From a virus: a stretch of 56,524 nucleotides of DNA. Positions 1 through 8,683 of this stretch are shown here, piece after piece. The notes below the pieces were generated by a model. That model saw only the letters and a program-made list of their open reading frames with translations, was not told the DNA's origin and ran no database searches. A program made the translations under genes and the position numbers. The stretch is from positions 1 through 56,524 of IMG/VR virus record IMGVR_UViG_3300005613_002794. One strand, given 5' to 3'. Position 1 is the stretch's first letter, and every line of letters starts with the position of its first letter.

Positions 1-1
1 T

Positions 2-604
2 ATTCATCACGAACAGGATGTTAGATATTTCTCTGGTGTCCCTCACCTAGTAAATCAAAGAGTTGGAAGAGAAAACTGTAGATGGGATTTCTATGGGCAC
101 CCGCCTCCAAACACGCCTAAAGATGATTGGCAGGTGGATGTGTGGCGCAAGTATAGAGGCATTATCCTTTCGGGATTCAAGGGAGCTAGGAACTGGAATA
201 TTCATTATGCTCTGCCTGCTGATCGTTATGGGGTCTTCTACTCTGACATGGATGTGGCTCTGGCTCCTCTTGAGATAAACGACTTTAACGACTCTAAGAG
301 TGAGATCAAGGTCGCTGAATGCGGGAGGTATAAGGTGCCGCTCGTAGCCACTAACTGCGGTGCCTATGACGAGTGGATCGTAGATGGCGAGACAGGATTC
401 CTCATTGATCCAGAGAAAGGTAAATCAGAGTGGGTAAGGGTTCTCAGTAAGTGCGTTAAGGATCCAGGGCTTGTTCAGCGTATGGGTGAAAACCTACACG
501 CTCATACTGAAGAAAACTTTGATCTTAATAAGGTAGTCAAACATCGCCTTGATCTTTATAGAGAGGTTATGAGTATAAATGTCCAAGCAAAATCCTATGA
601 TTAG
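2..604 (+). CDS. GT4-type glycosyltransferase, C-terminal part (5' end outside window)
   Basis: The frame is open from base 2, so about 200 residues of a longer protein are visible. They look like the nucleotide-sugar-binding half of a GT-B fold enzyme: VAECGRYKVPLVATNCG followed by DGETGFLIDP matches the donor-site block of GT4 glycosyltransferases, and a helical tail follows. The likely role is sugar transfer during surface glycan synthesis. The last 26 bases overlap the start of the next gene. The 3' end is duplicated at 1847-2035. The acceptor-binding N-terminal half lies outside the window, so substrate cannot be inferred. Confidence 0.75.
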   Translation: MHHEQDVRYFSGVPHLVNQRVGRENCRWDFYGHPPPNTPKDDWQVDVWRKYRGIILSGFKGARNWNIHYALPADRYGVFYSDMDVALAPLEINDFNDSKSEIKVAECGRYKVPLVATNCGAYDEWIVDGETGFLIDPEKGKSEWVRVLSKCVKDPGLVQRMGENLHAHTEENFDLNKVVKHRLDLYREVMSINVQAKSYD

Positions 605-1850
605 TGTTGTAATTCCTACCATATGGAAATCTTCTGTATTTAACGATCTTCTTTTGGGTTTATGTAAGCATTCTTTGATTGAAGAAATTATTATCATATC
701 AAATGATAACCCAACATTTAAAATAGAAGATGAAAAAATTAAGATTATTCAACAGGAGCAAAATATAGGAGTTAATCCTGCCTGGAACTTAGGAGTATCT
801 TTAAGTAAAAATCAATATATTTTAATTTTAAATGATGATTTGTTATTTGATTTGGATTTTATAGATAAAGCATTTGGTATTAAGGATGATTATTCTATTA
901 TTTCAATTAACTATGATCAGAAGCAAGAACACATAGTTGAGCCAACCAGAAGACCTTACGGATTTGGCTGTGCTTTTTTTATAAGTAAATCAGACTATGT
1001 TTCAATACCTGAAGATTTAAAAATATTCTTTGGTGATGATTGGCTATTTGATAATTGCCTATTTGCTAATAAAAAAATCGCACTACTTCCAGGCATAAAA
1101 ACAAATGAAATTCTATCTTCTTCATCAAAAGATTTTCTATCAGGTATTTATATAGAATTAAGTAAGTATTCAAAACACCTAGACACCTTATATAATCATA
1201 AGTATAGGTTTAGTATCATAATTCCATATCATCACAGCGTAGTTTCGTTCAACGAAATGAATAACTTACTAAAATCTTTAAAAAATCAAACTTTTACTGA
1301 TTTTGAGATAATTGTTATACATGATGGTCCAAATCCTGATTTAGAAAGTATAGATAAAAAAGGTATAAAGTATATTGAAACTACTGTAAGATATAATGAT
1401 TGGGGACACTCTCCTAGGGATTTTGGAATATCTATTAGCAAAGGTCAATATATTATTCATTTAAATTGTGATAATCTGCTATACGAAAATGCCCTTGAAA
1501 AGCTAAATGACCTTATTGAAAGAGATATAGAGTTTGCAACTAATTATGAGGGACACCAATTCGATAGTAAGGATATTTTAATATTTCCAATAATACTACA
1601 TGGACAGACCACAGATGGCATACATCTATTCAGATATAAAAATTCTGACAAGAAGCTAATATTGACAGGATATCCTCCTCAAACTAATTTCATAGATTGT
1701 ATGCAATTAGTTATGAAAAGATCTAAGTGGAACTATTATGGAGGGTGGTATGACAAGAGCTTCGCTTCTGATGGAGCTATGTATTCTAGATTTGTTAGAG
1801 AGAATTTAGGTGCCATATATGAATCTGAGATACTAGGAGAGCACAGATGA
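579..1850 (+). CDS. Tandem two-domain GT2-family glycosyltransferase
   Basis: 423 residues holding two GT-A (GT2) domains. Domain 1 (about 8-200) starts ISVVIPT, has QNIGVNPAWNLG and the metal-site-like LNDDLLF. Domain 2 (about 205-423) starts FSIIIPYHH, has IVIHDGPNP, a conserved YNDWGHSPRD and LNCDNLLY. The second domain is clearly homologous to the single-domain protein at 2010-2705, so the locus has been duplicated. The start ATG lies inside the preceding GT4 gene and the stop overlaps the next ATG (ATGA). Base composition is strongly AT-rich compared with the genes after 5.5 kb, suggesting separate acquisition. Substrates are unknown. Confidence 0.8.
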   Translation: MSKQNPMISVVIPTIWKSSVFNDLLLGLCKHSLIEEIIIISNDNPTFKIEDEKIKIIQQEQNIGVNPAWNLGVSLSKNQYILILNDDLLFDLDFIDKAFGIKDDYSIISINYDQKQEHIVEPTRRPYGFGCAFFISKSDYVSIPEDLKIFFGDDWLFDNCLFANKKIALLPGIKTNEILSSSSKDFLSGIYIELSKYSKHLDTLYNHKYRFSIIIPYHHSVVSFNEMNNLLKSLKNQTFTDFEIIVIHDGPNPDLESIDKKGIKYIETTVRYNDWGHSPRDFGISISKGQYIIHLNCDNLLYENALEKLNDLIERDIEFATNYEGHQFDSKDILIFPIILHGQTTDGIHLFRYKNSDKKLILTGYPPQTNFIDCMQLVMKRSKWNYYGGWYDKSFASDGAMYSRFVRENLGAIYESEILGEHR

Positions 1851-2035
1851 AAGTGGCTGAATGGGTTCGTATTCTAAGTAAGTGTGCTAAAGATCCTGGC
1901 CTTGTAAAGCGTATGGGTGAGAACCTACACCAACTAACAGAGGAAAACTTTGATCTTAATAAAGTGGTTAAGTATCGTCTTGATCTTTATAGAGAGGTTA
2001 TGAGTATAAATGTCCAAGCAAAATCCAAAATTTAG
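1847..2035 (+). pseudogene. GT4 C-terminal fragment (duplicated remnant)
   Basis: This 62-residue frame repeats the last residues of the GT4 gene at 2-604: both contain KDPGLV.RMGENLH, TEENFDLNKVVK and RLDLYREVMSINVQAKS. Only the terminal helix is present and the whole catalytic half is missing, so it cannot be an active transferase. The final stretch around 1994-2027 is base-identical to 563-596, including the embedded ATG of the following GT2 gene. It is best read as the scar of a recombination that copied a GT4-end/GT2-start unit. It could still be translated as a short peptide. Confidence 0.75.
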
Positions 2036-2705
2036 TTTTATAGTTCCACATTATGATGGGGTAATTTCTGATGAGCAATTTATAGAGGGTATGTCTTCTA
2101 TTGCTCAATCAACTTACAAAAACTTTGAAGTTAGAGTCTATCATGATGGACCTACAAGTAGACCAATACCTGATTTAGATCAGTTTGGCTTTGAGTACTC
2201 TTTTAAAGAAACAAAGAAGCGTTATAATGATTGGGGACATTCTTTAAGAGATTTAGGTATTAGAGAAGCAGAAGGAGATTACATAGTTCATTTTAATCCT
2301 GATAATATCCTTTACCTAGAAGGGTTACAGGGGATTGTAGATATGCTAAACTTCGCAACAACCTATAATATACATGAACAATGTAACTCCTTAACAAGAA
2401 CCTTCGGTCTTTTTGATAACTGTTATGAAGTAGTTGTATGTCCTATAATCTTAGAAGGTGTAATTAGATTTCCAAATGGAGGTTTGACAAGAACTAGAGT
2501 TCCTTATCATAAAACTATACTTGATGGATTTCCTACTATTCACCACAATGTTGACTGTATGCAGATAGTAGCTAGTAAAAAAGCTTGGTTATCTATCGGA
2601 GGTTGGTACAATAAAGAAGAAACTTCTGATGGTTTACTAGCTCAAGAATTACATAATAAGTATAAATGTTTGTATTCTCAAACAACAATAGGAGTTCATA
2701 GATGA
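2010..2705 (+). CDS. GT2-family glycosyltransferase
   Basis: 231 residues, one GT-A domain. The N-terminus FSFIVPHYDG, the VYHDGP motif, YNDWGHSLRD and the metal-binding-like HFNPDNILY mirror domain 2 of the upstream protein (579-1850), and both end in a GGWY...SDG block and a final HR. It starts inside the GT4 fragment with the same MSKQNP sequence as the first GT2 gene. Its last 30 codons are copied again at 3733-3826. Presumably it adds a sugar to a surface polysaccharide or glycoprotein; donor and acceptor cannot be told from sequence. Confidence 0.8.
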   Translation: MSKQNPKFSFIVPHYDGVISDEQFIEGMSSIAQSTYKNFEVRVYHDGPTSRPIPDLDQFGFEYSFKETKKRYNDWGHSLRDLGIREAEGDYIVHFNPDNILYLEGLQGIVDMLNFATTYNIHEQCNSLTRTFGLFDNCYEVVVCPIILEGVIRFPNGGLTRTRVPYHKTILDGFPTIHHNVDCMQIVASKKAWLSIGGWYNKEETSDGLLAQELHNKYKCLYSQTTIGVHR

Positions 2706-2742
2706 GAGTATTTGATGATCGTTATGTATGGAGGATAGTTAA

Positions 2743-3543
2743 ATGAAATATAACGTTTTTACTACAGCAAATAAATCATATTTTCCTTTTGTTGATATAC
2801 TTGTCAATTCTTTGACTGAGAATTGTGAAAATATTCAAAGGATCTATATTGCAGATTGCGGTCTGGGCGAATATCGTAAGTACCTTCAAGACAAAGAAAA
2901 TGTCTGCATCATGGATACTGATGTTACTGACGAATATGCTGGTGTTCATTCTGAAGGTTGGGTCAAAGCAACCCAACAGAAGACTAGAGTTCTGAGCAAA
3001 CTCCTGACGATGATGGACTTTGAAGACCCACTCATTATGATTGATAGTGATGTATGCGTCTTGAAAGATCTAGCACAGGTCATTGATAAGGAGTTTGATA
3101 TGCAAGTGACTACAATGAATACTGGTGGTCACACCCGTGCTGATGGCATCTTTATCAGTGAGATTGCAAGTTTTTTAGTTATCAATAATTCTGATCTCGG
3201 TAAGGTTTTTGTTCGCAATTGGATCGAGCAGATGGAAGAATTTGCTGAAAATGGTACTCCATTCCCTCATGAAACTCCTGCACTAAATATGACTTTGAAG
3301 AATAACAACTTCCTTAATATTGGTTATCTGAAAGAATTGGAAGTTTGTGCAGATCAAGAGTTGACTTATAATACTCTATCAGTACACTTTAAGAGTAATG
3401 GTCCCACAAAGAACAATCCTGTGGTAAACTTTGAAAAGAGAGTAATGTCTGTTGATAATAAAACTAAGACTGATCTTGATATTGACAAATACTTGAACGA
3501 AGAAATTTACGATCAATGGAGATCTGAATATGAAACTAACTGA
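2743..3543 (+). CDS. GT-A nucleotide-diphospho-sugar transferase (GT8-like)
   Basis: 266 residues. The N-terminus KYNVFTTANKSYFPFVDILV and the LIMIDSDVCVL block, holding a DxD metal/nucleotide-sugar site, are typical of GT-A enzymes that move along a retained sugar-donor fold. QKTRVLSKLL before it and HETPALNMTL after it fit the acceptor side. It is less AT-rich than its neighbours on either side. A 14-base overlap with the next frame (start 3530) suggests translational coupling. Family assignment to GT8 or a related DUF is by pattern only. Confidence 0.6.
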   Translation: MKYNVFTTANKSYFPFVDILVNSLTENCENIQRIYIADCGLGEYRKYLQDKENVCIMDTDVTDEYAGVHSEGWVKATQQKTRVLSKLLTMMDFEDPLIMIDSDVCVLKDLAQVIDKEFDMQVTTMNTGGHTRADGIFISEIASFLVINNSDLGKVFVRNWIEQMEEFAENGTPFPHETPALNMTLKNNNFLNIGYLKELEVCADQELTYNTLSVHFKSNGPTKNNPVVNFEKRVMSVDNKTKTDLDIDKYLNEEIYDQWRSEYETN

Positions 3544-3826
3544 TATTCATACACAATTTAAGACTGATAAAGGAACTGCTCACGACTATATTGGCTGGTA
3601 TGAGCAGACATTCTCCGATCGTAGAACTGATGAAATGAATGTTCTTGAGATTGGTGTTCTATTTGGTGGTTCACTCAAGATGTGGGAGCATTACTTTGAG
3701 AACTCTAACATATAGGGTATAGAAGATTTTTCTAAAGAAGAAACTTCTGATGGTTTACTAGCTCAAGAATTACATAATAAGTATAAATATTTGTATTCTC
3801 AAGCAACAATAGGACTTCATAGATGA
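3530..3826 (+). pseudogene. Chimeric pseudogene: methyltransferase N-terminus fused to GT2 C-terminus
   Basis: Residues 1-61 look like the start of a class I SAM-dependent methyltransferase (TDKGTAHDYIGWYE, then VLEIGVLFGGSLKMW as motif I). An in-frame TAG at 3713-3715 stops it. Reading on in the same frame gives GIEDFSKEETSDGLLAQE and so on to TGA at 3824-3826, which is a near-identical copy of the last 30 codons of the GT2 gene at 2010-2705. The gene is therefore a methyltransferase cut after motif I and joined in frame to a GT2 tail, then interrupted by a stop. Neither half can be active. Confidence 0.75.
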
Positions 3827-4527
3827 GAGTAGCTGTTATAACAGGAATATTTTCTCCAAAATCAAAAATAGAGATTAAGTATTCTAACTATTTTGATGAA
3901 TATGATTATTTTTGCTACACTTGTGATAGTGAAAATATACAAGTAGATTCTAAAATTACTAGGATTATATTGCCTAATAAAGATTTAGATAAAAAATATT
4001 CAGCTAGAAGAGTTGGAAAAATTCCTAAAATATTATCTCATTTACTATTGCCTAGTTATGATATTTACATTTGGTGTGATGCTACTCATGAGCCTTGTAT
4101 AAATTTAAAAGAATTAAAAGATATTTTAGGAGATAATGATTGTGCGCTGTTTAAACACCCACATAGAATTTGTGTTTATGAAGAAGCAGCAGAGTGTTCA
4201 AGAAATAAGTTAGATCACCAAAACCTTATAGATGATACCGTTGTTTGGCTTTCTTCTATAGGGTTCCCTAGTAATTGTGGTTTATATGAAATGACATCGT
4301 TCATAAGAAAAAATAATAAAAAATGTAATAATGCTTTTTCTTTGTGGTATTCTGCTGTATCAAAACTGTCTTCAAGAGATCAGTTATCTTTTATGCCTTG
4401 TGCTTGTGAAACTAATATATCTATAAAATTATTAGAAGGGTCTGCTCAAATTTATTTTGGAGGTAATAAGTACTTCAAACAAATTAAACCGTCTTTGAGG
4501 ATTTCTGGAGTTGTGGATTATGTGTAG
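3823..4527 (+). CDS. TOD1/MUCI70-like glycosyltransferase (DUF616-type)
   Basis: 234 residues. Visible family landmarks are SYDIYIWCDAT, a FKHPHRICVYEEA block, a GFPSNCGLYEM segment and SSRDQLSFMP near the C-terminus; these match the DUF616 (TOD1/MUCI70) glycosyltransferase-like family. The DA of WCDAT takes the place of a DxD metal site. The ATG overlaps the end of the chimeric pseudogene and the stop overlaps the next start, so it is in a translationally coupled chain. Very AT-rich. Its sugar and acceptor are unknown. Confidence 0.65.
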   Translation: MRVAVITGIFSPKSKIEIKYSNYFDEYDYFCYTCDSENIQVDSKITRIILPNKDLDKKYSARRVGKIPKILSHLLLPSYDIYIWCDATHEPCINLKELKDILGDNDCALFKHPHRICVYEEAAECSRNKLDHQNLIDDTVVWLSSIGFPSNCGLYEMTSFIRKNNKKCNNAFSLWYSAVSKLSSRDQLSFMPCACETNISIKLLEGSAQIYFGGNKYFKQIKPSLRISGVVDYV

Positions 4528-5860
4528 CATATTAATTACAAATAAAAATCTAAAAGATAGATTTGATAAAGTTAATAAATACTTAAAATTAAGAGGTCCT
4601 GATGAGACTAATATTATAACTAGAGATAATATATCCTTTGTTCATAATCTTTTAGCTATGACGGGGGATTTTACTACACAACCCTTTGTTGATGATGATA
4701 TAATTTGTCTATTTAATGGAGAGATTTATAACTATAAATCTCTTGGAGACTTTTCTAGTGATGGTGAATGCCTAATCCCCTTATATAAAGAATATCAATC
4801 TGAATTTATAAAACATCTTGATGGTGAGTTTGCGATATGTTTATTTGATTTTAAAAAAAATATAATTATATTATCGTCTGATGTTTTTGCAACCAAACCT
4901 TTATGGTTTTCTTTTGAAGAAAATAATATTGGGATAGCTTCTTATGATTCAGCATTAAAATTACTTGGATTTAAAGAGACTACGAAGCTTCCTGCAAATA
5001 CGACAATTATTAAAAGTCTTAATAACTTAGCAGATACTCAAAGAATTCAGTCTGTTTATGACTTTGATTTAAAACAGTATAAGAATAGTTTTGATGATTG
5101 GACCCAAGCATTTAAAGACGCTATTAAAAAAAGGTACATGACAAGTCATCAAAAAGTTTTTATTGGTTTAAGTAGCGGTTATGATTCGGGCGCGATTTGT
5201 TGTGAATTACTTCAACAAGGTGTAGATTTTCATGCTTATAGTTCAAAAGGTTATGAAAACCTGCCCATACTTTATGCTCGACATGAAATAATTAAAAATT
5301 CTATAGCAGAAGGGTTTATTTTTAAGGCAACAAAGTCGGACCTTAATTTTGCATCTAATCATCTAAAAGAGTATGTTGAAGATTTTCCTTACCAAATTTC
5401 ATCCAGTTCTAGCAATTACAAAGAATACGGAAGTGTTCGAGGTGATGCTGGATCGAATGCTCTTGCTGTGATTTGCAACATGGCAAAAAAGAATGAAAGA
5501 AGGATTTACATATCAGGACAAGGTGCTGATGAAATCACATCAGATTATGGGTTTCAGGGCAAGAAGATATTCAACCACTCTAACTTTGGAGGTCTGTTTC
5601 CAGAAAACTTAAAAGAAATCTTTCCTTGGAATAGCTTTTATGGTAGCTCTCAACTATCATACCTCATGAAGGAAGAGTATGTTTCTGGTTCTTTCGGCCT
5701 AGAGGGCAGGTACCCCTACCTTGATAAGAATGTTGTTCAAGAGTTTTTAAATCTAGACCATCATCTGAAAAACGAAAAATACAAGGCACCTATATTTAAT
5801 TACCTAACGGAACATCAATTCCCGACACAAGAAAACGAAAAGAGAGGATTTAGTTTATAA
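4520..5860 (+). CDS. Asparagine-synthase-like glutamine amidotransferase/ATP-pyrophosphatase
   Basis: I chose ATG 4520 rather than TTG 4511 because it places Cys at position 2, the N-terminal nucleophile of class II amidotransferases (MCSI). FNGEIYN and the later DGEFAICLFD complete the glutaminase half. The synthetase half has a P-loop-like GLSSGYDSGAICCEL and SGQGADEITSDYG, with GLEGRYPYLD near the end. At about 446 residues it is shorter than bacterial AsnB and seems cut after KRGFSL. In a glycan cluster such enzymes often amidate a sugar acid rather than aspartate. Composition changes from very AT-rich to neutral within the gene around 5450, suggesting a recombination junction. Confidence 0.8.
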   Translation: MCSILITNKNLKDRFDKVNKYLKLRGPDETNIITRDNISFVHNLLAMTGDFTTQPFVDDDIICLFNGEIYNYKSLGDFSSDGECLIPLYKEYQSEFIKHLDGEFAICLFDFKKNIIILSSDVFATKPLWFSFEENNIGIASYDSALKLLGFKETTKLPANTTIIKSLNNLADTQRIQSVYDFDLKQYKNSFDDWTQAFKDAIKKRYMTSHQKVFIGLSSGYDSGAICCELLQQGVDFHAYSSKGYENLPILYARHEIIKNSIAEGFIFKATKSDLNFASNHLKEYVEDFPYQISSSSSNYKEYGSVRGDAGSNALAVICNMAKKNERRIYISGQGADEITSDYGFQGKKIFNHSNFGGLFPENLKEIFPWNSFYGSSQLSYLMKEEYVSGSFGLEGRYPYLDKNVVQEFLNLDHHLKNEKYKAPIFNYLTEHQFPTQENEKRGFSL

Positions 5861-6033
5861 TGGGCATTTGCAAGAACGTAATGCTTCTCAAGGTGGAAGC
5901 CGTGATAAAAGAGATTTCTAGTAGCACTCCTAAGATTCGCATGATCGAGCTAGAAGACTTCCTTGGGTTGAGAAAGCAAGATCTGCTCGATGGTCTCCTT
6001 GAAAAAAATATCAAACACCATGAATGGCACTAA
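5860..6033 (+). CDS. Small protein of unknown function (57 aa)
   Basis: The frame starts on an ATG overlapping the previous stop (TAATG) and reads 57 codons, MGICKNVMLL to KHHEWH. It overlaps the start of the fucosyltransferase-like gene by 14 bases, the spacing used throughout this cluster. It is probably mainly helical. I do not recognise a family. The arrangement is the main evidence that it is real. Confidence 0.45.
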   Translation: MGICKNVMLLKVEAVIKEISSSTPKIRMIELEDFLGLRKQDLLDGLLEKNIKHHEWH

Positions 6034-6856
6034 AAAACTATATCTTCACTGCGATGGCGGTTTTGGAAACCGATTTTACGTACTGGTGGCTGGTCTCTAT
6101 CTCGCCAAATCACTAGAGTACGAGCCTATTATTAGCTGGCCTACAAACAACTGGTGCGGCGCAGGTCTAGAGGATCTGTTCGAAAATGTTTTCGAGACAT
6201 GGGATGCTGTCATCGGGGAACCTCCCTGTGAGCTAAGACTGCTGCATGAGGATCAACTCAAGTACGGCGGCTGTACTAATATCCACCAGTTTCAAAATCT
6301 TACCCAGTTAAAAGATTACGTAGAGGGAAAAGACTTTTTCTATTTTAATAACCTTATTCCTTTTCATCTAATCACAGACCGCGAAGACTTTTTTAATGTG
6401 GTTCGTGACCTAAGGTTCAAGAAAGAGATCACGGAACTGGTTGATGAGGTGACGGGAGAGGACTCCTTTATCGGTATTCACATTAGAAAGACTGATTTTG
6501 GTGATCGTGTTAATGAAGATCACCTCTTTAACATGGCAAAAGATCGAGGCGAACGAGTGTTCATCTGCTCTGATGACCCTGACACCGAAAATAAGTTTTT
6601 AGCCCTGCCAAATGTCTTCTCCTTTGATAAGACTTCCTACGTTGAAAAATTGGTAGAAGGGTCATGGAATAGTAATATTGTGGACGATAATGGGAACGCA
6701 CGGAACTTTAATGTAAATAGAAGCAAGCAAAGTGTCGTAGAAGCAATGGTTGATCTGCTGTGCCTTTCCAAAGCAGATGAACTTATCGGGGACCACGGAA
6801 GCACTTTCTTGGCAACAGCAGGAATACTAAAAGAATGCCGACAGATTCAACACTAA
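6020..6856 (+). CDS. Fucosyltransferase-like glycosyltransferase (O-FucT/NodZ fold)
   Basis: I prefer ATG 6020 (MNGTKKLYLHC) over an upstream GTG. The 278-residue product has the GGFGNRFYVLVAGLYLAK N-terminal signature of the fucosyltransferase superfamily, an IGIHIRKTDFG motif matching the GDP-fucose-binding HxRxxD loop, and a C-terminal IGDHGSTFLATAGIL, like the final donor-site segment. It would transfer fucose or a related deoxyhexose from a GDP-sugar. The GDP-mannose 3,5-epimerase gene 500 bases downstream would supply a GDP-hexose, which makes functional pairing plausible but unproven. Confidence 0.65.
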   Translation: MNGTKKLYLHCDGGFGNRFYVLVAGLYLAKSLEYEPIISWPTNNWCGAGLEDLFENVFETWDAVIGEPPCELRLLHEDQLKYGGCTNIHQFQNLTQLKDYVEGKDFFYFNNLIPFHLITDREDFFNVVRDLRFKKEITELVDEVTGEDSFIGIHIRKTDFGDRVNEDHLFNMAKDRGERVFICSDDPDTENKFLALPNVFSFDKTSYVEKLVEGSWNSNIVDDNGNARNFNVNRSKQSVVEAMVDLLCLSKADELIGDHGSTFLATAGILKECRQIQH

Positions 6857-7374
6857 AACTCGCAGTATTGCAAAAATATCTCTCGCCTGTTTTTGTAGAG
6901 ACAGGAACACACGATGGCGGGGGAGTTCAGGTCGCACTGGATGCTGGCTTCGAGAAAGTAATCTCCGTAGAGATCGACGAAGAGCGACAAAAGCAAAATA
7001 CTCTGCGCTTTCAAAAAGAGATTGACGAAGGCCGCGTTACGCTAATCACAGGAGATATCATTGACGAGTTTGGCGGTATCGTAGAATCTCTCACGGAGCA
7101 AGCCACGTTCTTTCTTGATGCTCATTGGGATTTTGGCGTTGAGGGTAAATCGAAGTGCCCTCTGTACTTCGAGCTAGATCAGATCGCGAAGAGTGACATC
7201 AATAATCACAAGATCTTGATTGATGATCGCCGTTGCTTTGGAGAAGGTCATCATTGGGGTAACGAGATTACCGAACTAGAGATCATAAAAAAACTCCAGA
7301 GCATCAACTCAGACTATGAGATTGGATACGAAGACAACACCGTAGCAAAAAACGATATCATTGTAGCATCATGA
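6835..7374 (+). CDS. SAM-dependent methyltransferase-like protein
   Basis: 179 residues. PVFVETGTHDGGGVQVALDAG followed by VISVEIDE resembles motifs I and II of Rossmann methyltransferases (ETGTHxGxG then an acidic residue). FFLDAHWDFG fits the catalytic-side strand seen in FkbM-like and sugar O-methyltransferases, and ILIDDRRCFG follows. It overlaps both neighbours by a few bases. It probably methylates or otherwise modifies a sugar in the cluster; the exact reaction is not determinable. Confidence 0.55.
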   Translation: MPTDSTLKLAVLQKYLSPVFVETGTHDGGGVQVALDAGFEKVISVEIDEERQKQNTLRFQKEIDEGRVTLITGDIIDEFGGIVESLTEQATFFLDAHWDFGVEGKSKCPLYFELDQIAKSDINNHKILIDDRRCFGEGHHWGNEITELEIIKKLQSINSDYEIGYEDNTVAKNDIIVAS

Positions 7375-8357
7375 AAAAAGCAATAGTATGTGGAGCGGGT
7401 GGTTTTATCGGAGGCCACATGGTAAGACGCCTTCTTGATGAAGGTTATAAAGTTGTAGCAGTGGACCTAAAACCAAAAAAAGATTGGTATCAAGTTCATG
7501 AAGGTACTTTGAATGAGGGACTATTCAACCTCACTCATAAAAACAATGTATATCCTCTAATACAGGAAAGCAGACCAGACGAACTCTACCAGTTCGCAGC
7601 GGATATGGGAGGAGCGGGTTATATATTTACTGGAGAGCATGACGCTGATGTAATGTATAACTCGGCTCAGATCAATCTGAATATAGTCAATGCCCTTAAA
7701 ATATACAGCAAGCACACTAAGGTTTTTTATTCATCATCGGCTTGCATCTACCCAGCGCACAACCAAACAGATCCAGACAATCCAAACTGCGAGGAAAGCT
7801 CTGCATATCCCGCTAACCCAGACTCGGAGTATGGGTGGGAGAAACTATTTTCTGAAAGGCTTTACCGTTCTTACGCTAGGAACTACGGACTAAATGTTCG
7901 TATAGCTAGATTCCACAATATCTTCGGTCCTTACGGTACATGGGATGGAGGAAAAGAAAAAGCTCCCGCTGCTATGTGTAGAAAAGCACTACAAGCAAGC
8001 GAGTCTATGGAGGTATGGGGACCAGGAACACAAACTCGATCCTTCCTGTACATTGATGAGTGTATTGAAGCTGTACGCAGGCTAATGGAGTCTGATGTAG
8101 AGACTGTAATCAATATCGGATCAGATGAAATGATTAGCATAAATAACCTAGCTCGTATGGCTCTAGACTTGGCTGGGAAACAAAATATAGAACTTGAAAA
8201 TATTGAGGGTCCAGTAGGAGTCATGGGGCGCTGTTCTGATAATAACCTTATTGAAGAAAAGCTTGGCTGGCGTCCTAGCGAGCCTCTTGTAGAGGGCATG
8301 AAGAAAACTCTCGATTGGATTGCAGAACAGATGGATGTGAGCTATAATAAAGCATGA
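7371..8357 (+). CDS. GDP-mannose 3,5-epimerase (extended SDR)
   Basis: 328 residues with the NAD-binding GAGGFIGGHM at the N-terminus. It has family-typical blocks: ADMGGAGYIFTGEHDADV, SSACIYP with the catalytic Ser, YGWEKLFSERL with the YxxxK pair, RFHNIFGPYGTWDGGKEKAP, and QTRSFLYIDECI. These match plant and bacterial GDP-mannose 3,5-epimerases almost block for block, including the GGxGxI insert and the second Cys-containing site. The enzyme interconverts GDP-D-mannose and GDP-L-galactose/L-gulose in the cytoplasm, giving an unusual GDP-hexose for the transferases upstream. Its start overlaps the previous stop by four bases. Confidence 0.88.
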   Translation: MKKAIVCGAGGFIGGHMVRRLLDEGYKVVAVDLKPKKDWYQVHEGTLNEGLFNLTHKNNVYPLIQESRPDELYQFAADMGGAGYIFTGEHDADVMYNSAQINLNIVNALKIYSKHTKVFYSSSACIYPAHNQTDPDNPNCEESSAYPANPDSEYGWEKLFSERLYRSYARNYGLNVRIARFHNIFGPYGTWDGGKEKAPAAMCRKALQASESMEVWGPGTQTRSFLYIDECIEAVRRLMESDVETVINIGSDEMISINNLARMALDLAGKQNIELENIEGPVGVMGRCSDNNLIEEKLGWRPSEPLVEGMKKTLDWIAEQMDVSYNKA

Positions 8358-8683
8358 ACTTCCAAGAATATCAAGCAGAAGCAAGCAAGACCGCGATCTA
8401 CCCTAATAAGGGGAACAACCCTTACTACCCTACCCTTGGCCTTTGTGGTGAAGCAGGAGAGGTTGCCGAGAAGATCAAAAAGGTTATGCGTGATAATGGT
8501 GGGGAGATCTCCATCGAAAAATCAGCAGAGATTATGAAAGAGATTGGTGATGTTCTTTGGTACATTGCTGCTCTTTGTGAAGAGCTAGATATTGACATGG
8601 AAACCTGCGCTATTCTAAACATTGAAAAGCTCAAGTCGCGCCAGCAAAGAGGAACCCTCCAGGGTTCAGGAGACAATCGCTGA
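8354..8683 (+). CDS. MazG-like nucleotide pyrophosphohydrolase
   Basis: 109 residues. GLCGEAGEVAEKIKKV contains the ExxE metal ligands and EIGDVLWYIAALC the ExxD pair of the all-alpha NTP-pyrophosphatase (MazG) fold. The single-domain size is normal for phage members. Expected activity is hydrolysis of (d)NTPs to NMP and pyrophosphate; in phages such enzymes are linked to nucleotide-pool or alarmone control. It overlaps the epimerase stop (ATGA-type) and is followed at once by the zinc-ribbon gene. Confidence 0.8.
   Translation: MNFQEYQAEASKTAIYPNKGNNPYYPTLGLCGEAGEVAEKIKKVMRDNGGEISIEKSAEIMKEIGDVLWYIAALCEELDIDMETCAILNIEKLKSRQQRGTLQGSGDNR

Noticed and set aside
3713-3715. Amber readthrough or recoded TAG in the methyltransferase frame
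   Set aside because: The sequence after the stop is a copied GT2 tail, so readthrough would not give a working methyltransferase; a pseudogene is simpler.
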